In this document: piece after piece, positions 59,559 through 64,000 of the stretch
Position numbering within the stretch: the stretch's first letter is position 1
Layout of the letters: every line of letters starts with the position of its first letter
From: DASUBN01 sp036000105
GTDB taxonomy: Bacteria > Pseudomonadota > Gammaproteobacteria > Natronospirales > REEB76
DNA: 64,000 nucleotides
Direction of reading: 5' to 3'
NCBI GenBank assembly: GCA_036000105.1
Contig: DASYGE010000007.1
Location: 107,171 to 171,170 of the forward strand
The notes under the pieces: generated by a model
Seen by the model: only the letters and a program-made list of their open reading frames with translations
What the model was told of the DNA's origin: nothing
Database searches by the model: none
Position numbers and translations under genes: made by a program

Positions 59559-60665
59559 ATGGTCTGGAAAGAACCCGGCAAGCACAAGGATCCCTGGGAG
59601 GAGGGCGGGCAGGATTCGCCGGACCTGGAGAAACTGGTCGGCGACCTGCATAAACGCATCTCCTCCATCTTCGGCCGACGGCGCCGCGGACGCGGCCGTC
59701 AGCGCGCGATCTTGTGGCTCGTCCCGCTGGCTCTTCTCGCCTGGTTGTTGTCCGGTTGCTATGTGGTGAATGCCGGCGACAGAGGAGTGGAATTCCTGCT
59801 GGGCCGCTTCCAGTCCGTGAGCGCTCCCGGTCTGCATTGGCGCGCGCCCTGGCCCTTGGGCAGCGACGAGCTGGTGAGCGGCGTAGACCAGGGGACCGAC
59901 TATCTGCGCAGTTACGCGACGCTGCTCACTTCCGACGGCAACGCCGTGAGCGCCGAGGTCTCCGTGCATTACCGCATCACCGACCTGTCCCGGTATCTCT
60001 TCGGCAACACCAGTCCCATGGGCGGCGGTGCGGCGGATATCGTCGGTAACTTCACGGATGCAGCGGTGAGTGCCGCCGTGGCCCATGCGGCTCTGCCCGA
60101 CATCATGGGCCCGGGAGTGGATGCGGCGGAGAACACGGTGCGCAGCCAGCTGCTCATGGAACTCAAGCGCTATCCCGTCGGCATCGAGGTGAGCCGCGTG
60201 AGCCTCACCAAAGTCTCGGCGCCGGCGCCTGTGGCTTCTGCCCATGCGGCCGTGCAGCAGGCAGAAGCCGCCGCCCAGCAGCAATCCGATGCGGCAGATG
60301 CCTATGCGGCAGGTATCCTGCCCCGCGCACGGGGCGAAGCGGATAGTCGCGTGGATGCAGCGAAAGCTTACGCGGGCGAACTGGTGAAACGTGCCGAAGG
60401 GGACGCCGCCGCCTTCGCAGATGTGCTGGTGGCATATCGCCGTGCCCCGGCCGTGACTCGCGAATCCCTGTACCTCTCCACCTACGAACAGATACTCGCG
60501 CAGGTGGACCGGGTGGTGGTGATGGGCAAGGATGGCCATGTCACCCTGTCTCTGGATAAGCCCGCCCAGGCGGGCAAGACCGAACTGCCGCCCGTAAAGC
60601 CCGTGGCCCAGCCTGCGGCCAAGCCGCCCGTGCAAGCGGCTGCCGGCAGCGGAGGGCATGCATGA
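59559..60665 (+). CDS. hflK: HflK, regulator of FtsH protease (SPFH family)
   Basis: The protein has 368 residues. A charged N-terminus (about 1-45) with RRRRGRGRQ precedes one membrane helix (AILWLVPLALLAWLLSGCYVV) and the SPFH/Band 7 domain. The coiled-coil region is rich in alanine and glutamine (AHAAVQQAEAAAQQQSDAADAYA). It forms a complex with HflC and FtsH. ATGA overlap with hflC. Confidence 0.95.
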   Translation: MVWKEPGKHKDPWEEGGQDSPDLEKLVGDLHKRISSIFGRRRRGRGRQRAILWLVPLALLAWLLSGCYVVNAGDRGVEFLLGRFQSVSAPGLHWRAPWPLGSDELVSGVDQGTDYLRSYATLLTSDGNAVSAEVSVHYRITDLSRYLFGNTSPMGGGAADIVGNFTDAAVSAAVAHAALPDIMGPGVDAAENTVRSQLLMELKRYPVGIEVSRVSLTKVSAPAPVASAHAAVQQAEAAAQQQSDAADAYAAGILPRARGEADSRVDAAKAYAGELVKRAEGDAAAFADVLVAYRRAPAVTRESLYLSTYEQILAQVDRVVVMGKDGHVTLSLDKPAQAGKTELPPVKPVAQPAAKPPVQAAAGSGGHA

Positions 60666-61537
60666 CTTACCGCACGCCCTTGAGCCTCCTGTCTGCCATC
60701 CTCTTGCTGGTGCTGCTCTCCCAGTGTCTGTTCATCGTGCCCCAAGGCAGCACAGGCGTGACCTTACGGTTTGCGGTGCCCATGGCCTTCGATCTCAAGC
60801 CGGGGCTCCATCTGAAATTGCCTTTCCTGGATCAGGCTTTGGAACTCGACGCTGGCGGCATCACGCTGGATAGCGACAACCTGAACGGCGGTTATCTCAA
60901 GTTCACCACCGCCGATGGCGAGACCCTGGAGGCCAGTTATTTCGGCGTCTGGCACATCCGGGATGCAGCGGCATTCTGCGCGACGAGCGGCTGCGATGAG
61001 AGTGTCGCTGCCCGGGACCTGAACCGTCTCATCATCTCCGCTCTGCGGGATACCTTCGCAGGCCGCACCCTAGCTGCGGCTCTCGCGGGCCAGCAGGATC
61101 TCACCGCAGGACTGACCCAGAAGCTTGACCCTGCGGCTCAGCGCTTCGGCATCGCGCTCGATGCTGTGCAGCTCACAGCCGTCGGGTTACCGCCCACGAC
61201 GCTGGAAAATGTCTATACGCGCATGCGCTCCGCCGAGGAGGCCCACGCTGCCCAGGTGGCATCCGAGGGCGCGGCCCGGGTAGCCCGCAAACGGGCCGAG
61301 ACCGACGCCGAGCGTGGTCAGATCCTGGCCGGAGCCGATGCCGCCGCCGCCCGCATCCGTGCCGAGGGCGAAGCGCAGGCCGCTGCCATCTATGCCCAGG
61401 CAGCTCGCCCGGACCCTGGCTTCTTCAGCTTCTACCAGAGCCTGGCCGCCTATCGTCGCAGCCTGGCGGGTAAGACGATCCTGGTACTCGACGCCGACAG
61501 CCCCTTCCTCAAGTACTTGAAAACCCCGCCGAAGTAG
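60662..61537 (+). CDS. hflC: HflC, regulator of FtsH protease (SPFH family)
   Basis: The protein has 291 residues. One N-terminal membrane helix (LSLLSAILLLVLLSQCLFIV) and the SPFH domain with VPQGSTGVTLRF, then FEATURES-like LPFLDQALELD and ARKRAETDAERGQILAGADAAAARIRAEGEA. Partner of HflK. A terminator follows after about 27 nt. Confidence 0.95.
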   Translation: MTYRTPLSLLSAILLLVLLSQCLFIVPQGSTGVTLRFAVPMAFDLKPGLHLKLPFLDQALELDAGGITLDSDNLNGGYLKFTTADGETLEASYFGVWHIRDAAAFCATSGCDESVAARDLNRLIISALRDTFAGRTLAAALAGQQDLTAGLTQKLDPAAQRFGIALDAVQLTAVGLPPTTLENVYTRMRSAEEAHAAQVASEGAARVARKRAETDAERGQILAGADAAAARIRAEGEAQAAAIYAQAARPDPGFFSFYQSLAAYRRSLAGKTILVLDADSPFLKYLKTPPK

Positions 61538-61564
61538 CCGTTTTAAAGGCGTATAATCTGACCA

Positions 61565-61597
61565 CGGGCCCTCTTGAAAAAGGAAGGCCCGTTTTTT
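61565..61597 (+). terminator. Rho-independent terminator after hflC
   Basis: CGGGCC (61565-61570) pairs with GGCCCG (61586-61591), followed by T6 (61592-61597). The loop is 15 nt, longer than usual, so termination may be partial. It separates the hfl genes from DUF2065-purA. Confidence 0.8.
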
Positions 61598-61637
61598 GTG
61601 CCCGCAGGGGCGGGCCTGTTTACTCACATTGGGCGTA

Positions 61638-61832
61638 ATGATGCTGGTGCCGTTCCTGAGTGCCATAGGGCTCATGCTGGTCATGGAAGGCATCATGCCT
61701 TTCTTAAGCCCGCGGGCTTTCCGCCGTACCCTGGCCGCGGTAGTGCAGGCAGACGACCGGGTGATGCGGATCGTGGGCTTGCTCAGCATGCTGGCCGGTG
61801 TCGCGCTTATCTATTTCGTACGGGGTGGGTGA
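61638..61832 (+). CDS. DUF2065 (YjeT-like) small membrane protein
   Basis: The protein has 64 residues and two helices: MMLVPFLSAIGLMLVMEGIMPFL and IVGLLSMLAGVALIYFV. It matches the DUF2065 family, found just before purA in E. coli (yjeT). The stop overlaps the purA ATG by one base (TGATG). Function unknown. Confidence 0.88.
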   Translation: MMLVPFLSAIGLMLVMEGIMPFLSPRAFRRTLAAVVQADDRVMRIVGLLSMLAGVALIYFVRGG

Positions 61833-63124
61833 TGGGCAAGAACGTGATCGTCATCGGCGCCCAATGGGGCGATGAAGGCAAGGGCAAGGTCGTCGACTGG
61901 CTCACGGACCGTGCCGCGGCGGTCGTGCGTTTCCAGGGCGGGCATAACGCCGGCCATACCCTCGTCATCGGCGGCGAGAAGACCGTGCTCAAGCTCATCC
62001 CCTCGGGGATACTGCGGGACAACGTGCAGTGCCTCATCGGTAACGGCGTGGTGGTCTCGCCCACGGCGCTGTTCGAGGAACTGGCCATGCTGGAGGGCAA
62101 GGGCGTGCCTGCCCGCCGGCGCCTCAAGATCTCGCCGGCCTGCCCGCTGATCCTTCCCTCCCACGTGGCGCTGGACAAGGCCCGCGAGCATGCCAAGGGT
62201 GCCGCCAAGATCGGCACTACCGGCCGTGGCATCGGTCCGGCTTATGAAGACAAGATCGCACGCCGCGCCGTGCGCGTGGCGGACCTGTTCCATCGGGAGC
62301 GTTTCGCCGCCAAGCTGGGCGAGGTGCTGGATTATCACAACTTCGTGCTCAAGAACTATTTCCGTGCCGAACCCGTGGCTTTCCAGGCGACCCTGGAACA
62401 GTGCCTGGATCTGGTGCCGCAGCTTGAACCCATGGTGGCGGACATCACTGTCATCCTCCACGAGCTCAGGGAGCGGGGCGAGAACGTACTGTTCGAGGGT
62501 GCCCAGGGGGCGCTCCTGGATGTGGACCACGGCACGTATCCCTACGTGACTTCGTCCAACACCACTGCTGGCGGCGCCGCCACGGGCACCGGCCTTGGCC
62601 CCCACTATTTCGACAAGGTGCTGGGCATCGTCAAGGCTTACACCACCCGGGTGGGCGAGGGGCCCATGCCCACCGAGCTCTTCGATGCCATGGGCGAGCA
62701 CCTGGCCCGCCGCGGTCATGAGTTTGGCTCGGTCACCGGCCGGCCGCGCCGTTGCGGCTGGTTCGACGTGGTGGCCATGCGCCGCTCCATCATCAACAAC
62801 AGCCTCACCAGCGTGTGCATCACCAAGCTGGACGTGCTGGACGGTCTCGACACCATCCGCATCTGCGTGGCCTACAAGACCCCCCAGGGGGAGATGCACA
62901 TCGCCTCCATGGGCGCCGAGAGCTTTGCGGAATCTGAGCCGGTGTATGTCGATATGCCCGGCTGGAAGACTTCCACCGTGGGTCTGACCAAGTACGAGGA
63001 GTTGCCGGAGAACGCCCGGGCCTACCTCAAGAAGGTCGAGGAACTCATGGGCGTGCCCCTGGACCTCATCTCCACGGGGCCAGATCGGTCCCAGACCATC
63101 GTGCTGCGGCATCCATTCGATTGA
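61832..63124 (+). CDS. purA: Adenylosuccinate synthetase
   Basis: The enzyme has 430 residues from the ATG at 61832. It makes adenylosuccinate from IMP. The GTP-binding start GAQWGDEGKGKVVDWL, GGHNAGHT, the TTGRGIGPAYEDK loop and NKxD-like TKLDVLDGLD are present. Last gene of the conserved run. It and purMN are two purine steps at separate sites. Confidence 0.98.
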   Translation: MGKNVIVIGAQWGDEGKGKVVDWLTDRAAAVVRFQGGHNAGHTLVIGGEKTVLKLIPSGILRDNVQCLIGNGVVVSPTALFEELAMLEGKGVPARRRLKISPACPLILPSHVALDKAREHAKGAAKIGTTGRGIGPAYEDKIARRAVRVADLFHRERFAAKLGEVLDYHNFVLKNYFRAEPVAFQATLEQCLDLVPQLEPMVADITVILHELRERGENVLFEGAQGALLDVDHGTYPYVTSSNTTAGGAATGTGLGPHYFDKVLGIVKAYTTRVGEGPMPTELFDAMGEHLARRGHEFGSVTGRPRRCGWFDVVAMRRSIINNSLTSVCITKLDVLDGLDTIRICVAYKTPQGEMHIASMGAESFAESEPVYVDMPGWKTSTVGLTKYEELPENARAYLKKVEELMGVPLDLISTGPDRSQTIVLRHPFD

Positions 63125-63142
63125 GCCGGGGCTTTCGGACTG

Positions 63143-64000
63143 CTAGTTACGCAGATCCCACTGCACCTTCAGGATGACTTCGTTGCCTGAAGCCACCACC
63201 GGCTGACCGAGGCCGGTGGTCTCGGTCACCAGCCCATGATTCCAGACCAGGAAGATGTTGCTGGCGTCTTCCACGATCCAGCGCAGCTGGGTGTTGCTGC
63301 TCACGCCCGGGATGCCGTTGTTGTACTGCAGCTGGGTGGTGATGTAGAGCGAAGGGGTGAAGGCATAGGTGCCCGTCAGGGTGCTCAAGCGGGTCACGCC
63401 ATGACCCTGGGGCGCGTAATAGAAGAACCATTCCTGTTGGGCACTCAATACCAGCCTGCCTGACGGGGTATTCCAGTTCACCTGTACGAGCGGATGGAAA
63501 GCTGTCCCAGCGTAGTAGGTGCCGATGGAGCCGATAAATTCCCACCACAACGGTTGCGAGGAGGGTGAGTTGAATACCAGGCGGGTGCGGTTCCAGGTAT
63601 AGGGGCTTGCGGGGACTGGTACGCCTGGCACCAGGTCGAAGACCGAGGTCGGACGATCGAAGTCGCGATAGACATCCCATTCCCAGTACCAGCCGCTCTG
63701 AGTCAACATCTCTGGTGCGAAGAACCACTCCGTACTCTGCTTGCCATGCTGGTCTTGCGGCTCGCCGCCGAAGCCATCGTATTCCCAGTAGTGACCGTAG
63801 AACCAGAAACGATGCACCCAGTTGAACCAGCTATCCGCGGCCGGACGGGGCTGGTAGTTCAGCTCGCTGATGTAATAACGGGTGCCGGCGCGTGGCAGGA
63901 ATCCCAGCGCTGGATCCAGGCCGTTGCCGTATTGGCTGTACTGCTCGTGGATGTACCAGAGGTCGTTGGGGTATTCGATGTCCAGGCCGTATCCATTGGG
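63143..64000 (-). CDS. DUF5916-like beta-barrel protein, C-terminal part (5' end outside window)
   Basis: The minus-strand frame is open from base 64000 to the stop at 63143, so the start lies beyond the window; 286 residues are visible. It is rich in Trp and Tyr with alternating strands, and reads LDIEYPNDLWYIHEQYSQYG, LGFLPRAGTRYYISEL, and ends VILKVQWDLRN, as outer-membrane barrels do. These stretches resemble DUF5916 domains, which usually follow a CBM9-like domain. The N-terminal domains are not visible. It converges on purA with 18 nt between the stops. Confidence 0.65.
   Translation of the reverse strand, partial: PNGYGLDIEYPNDLWYIHEQYSQYGNGLDPALGFLPRAGTRYYISELNYQPRPAADSWFNWVHRFWFYGHYWEYDGFGGEPQDQHGKQSTEWFFAPEMLTQSGWYWEWDVYRDFDRPTSVFDLVPGVPVPASPYTWNRTRLVFNSPSSQPLWWEFIGSIGTYYAGTAFHPLVQVNWNTPSGRLVLSAQQEWFFYYAPQGHGVTRLSTLTGTYAFTPSLYITTQLQYNNGIPGVSSNTQLRWIVEDASNIFLVWNHGLVTETTGLGQPVVASGNEVILKVQWDLRN

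Noticed and set aside
61552..61557. Perfect TATAAT just before the terminator after hflC
   Set aside because: No -35 box or TGn extension fits, and a transcript from it would meet the terminator at once.
61811..63112. Minus-strand frame of 433 codons across purA
   Set aside because: It mirrors purA, with histidine- and glycine-rich nonsense sequence typical of antisense translation.
1..64000. CRISPR array, rRNA operon, prophage or insertion sequence with transposase
   Set aside because: I saw no regularly spaced direct repeats, rRNA sequence, phage structural genes or transposase/integrase frames in the window.

Overview
The window reads as a chromosomal segment of a GC-rich, Gram-negative gammaproteobacterium. 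The strongest pointer is the order queG / nnr-tsaE-amiC-mutL-miaA-hfq-hflX-hflK-hflC-DUF2065-purA (50.6-63.1 kb), which matches the order of the E. coli yjeS-to-purA region, including the small yjeT-like gene. Lipoprotein signal peptides, LptF/LptG, Hda, a free-standing RnfB and DUF2066/DUF2069 proteins fit the same group. The organism cannot be named from the sequence alone; a deep-branching or Xanthomonadales/Chromatiales-like lineage is an inference.

Layout. 0-3.7 kb: the end of a DoxX gene, then on the minus strand a bufferin-type metallophore operon (precursor BufA, MNIO enzyme BufB, partner BufC) with an HExxH peptidase gene translationally coupled to its end. 3.7-4.8 kb: an anchored DsbA-like thiol oxidoreductase and a tandem-repeat protein. 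4.8-8.6 kb: operon metG-rnfB-nth-DUF1841. 8.7-13.0 kb: apbC, dcd, and purM-purN-DUF3108. 13.1-19.6 kb: DUF2066, an AI-2E family permease and hda; arsC-wrbA-DUF2069; two lipoproteins, acylphosphatase and a lytic transglycosylase. 19.6-27.5 kb: proS, an IlvC-like protein with altered active-site residues, pssA, a uracil-DNA glycosylase, rimI, prfC and an MFS permease. 27.5-38.0 kb, minus strand: pepA, holC, a DUF2486-like gene, valS, a DGQHR protein, moxR, DUF58 and a TgpA-type transglutaminase. 38.2-40.3 kb: lptFG. 40.5-41.7 kb: an AT-rich singleton with an HNH-like N-terminus. 41.8-49.7 kb: RDD protein, tRNA-Glu(CUC), pcnB-folK-dNK-panBCD and pgi. 49.0-50.6 kb: a 2OG-oxygenase/SEC-C fusion, a GFA-like protein and a lone cyclic-nucleotide-binding domain. 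50.6-63.1 kb: the queG-to-purA block. The right edge cuts a DUF5916-like beta-barrel gene.

Most genes are housekeeping and tightly packed; at least nine neighbouring pairs share ATGA/GTGA four-base overlaps. The accessory or unusual content is: the buf operon with its coupled peptidase; an IlvC homologue lacking two catalytic residues (K130N, E226C); the AT-rich HNH-like gene; an AT-rich block inside metG that suggests intragenic recombination; and a family of long imperfect palindromes at four intergenic sites.
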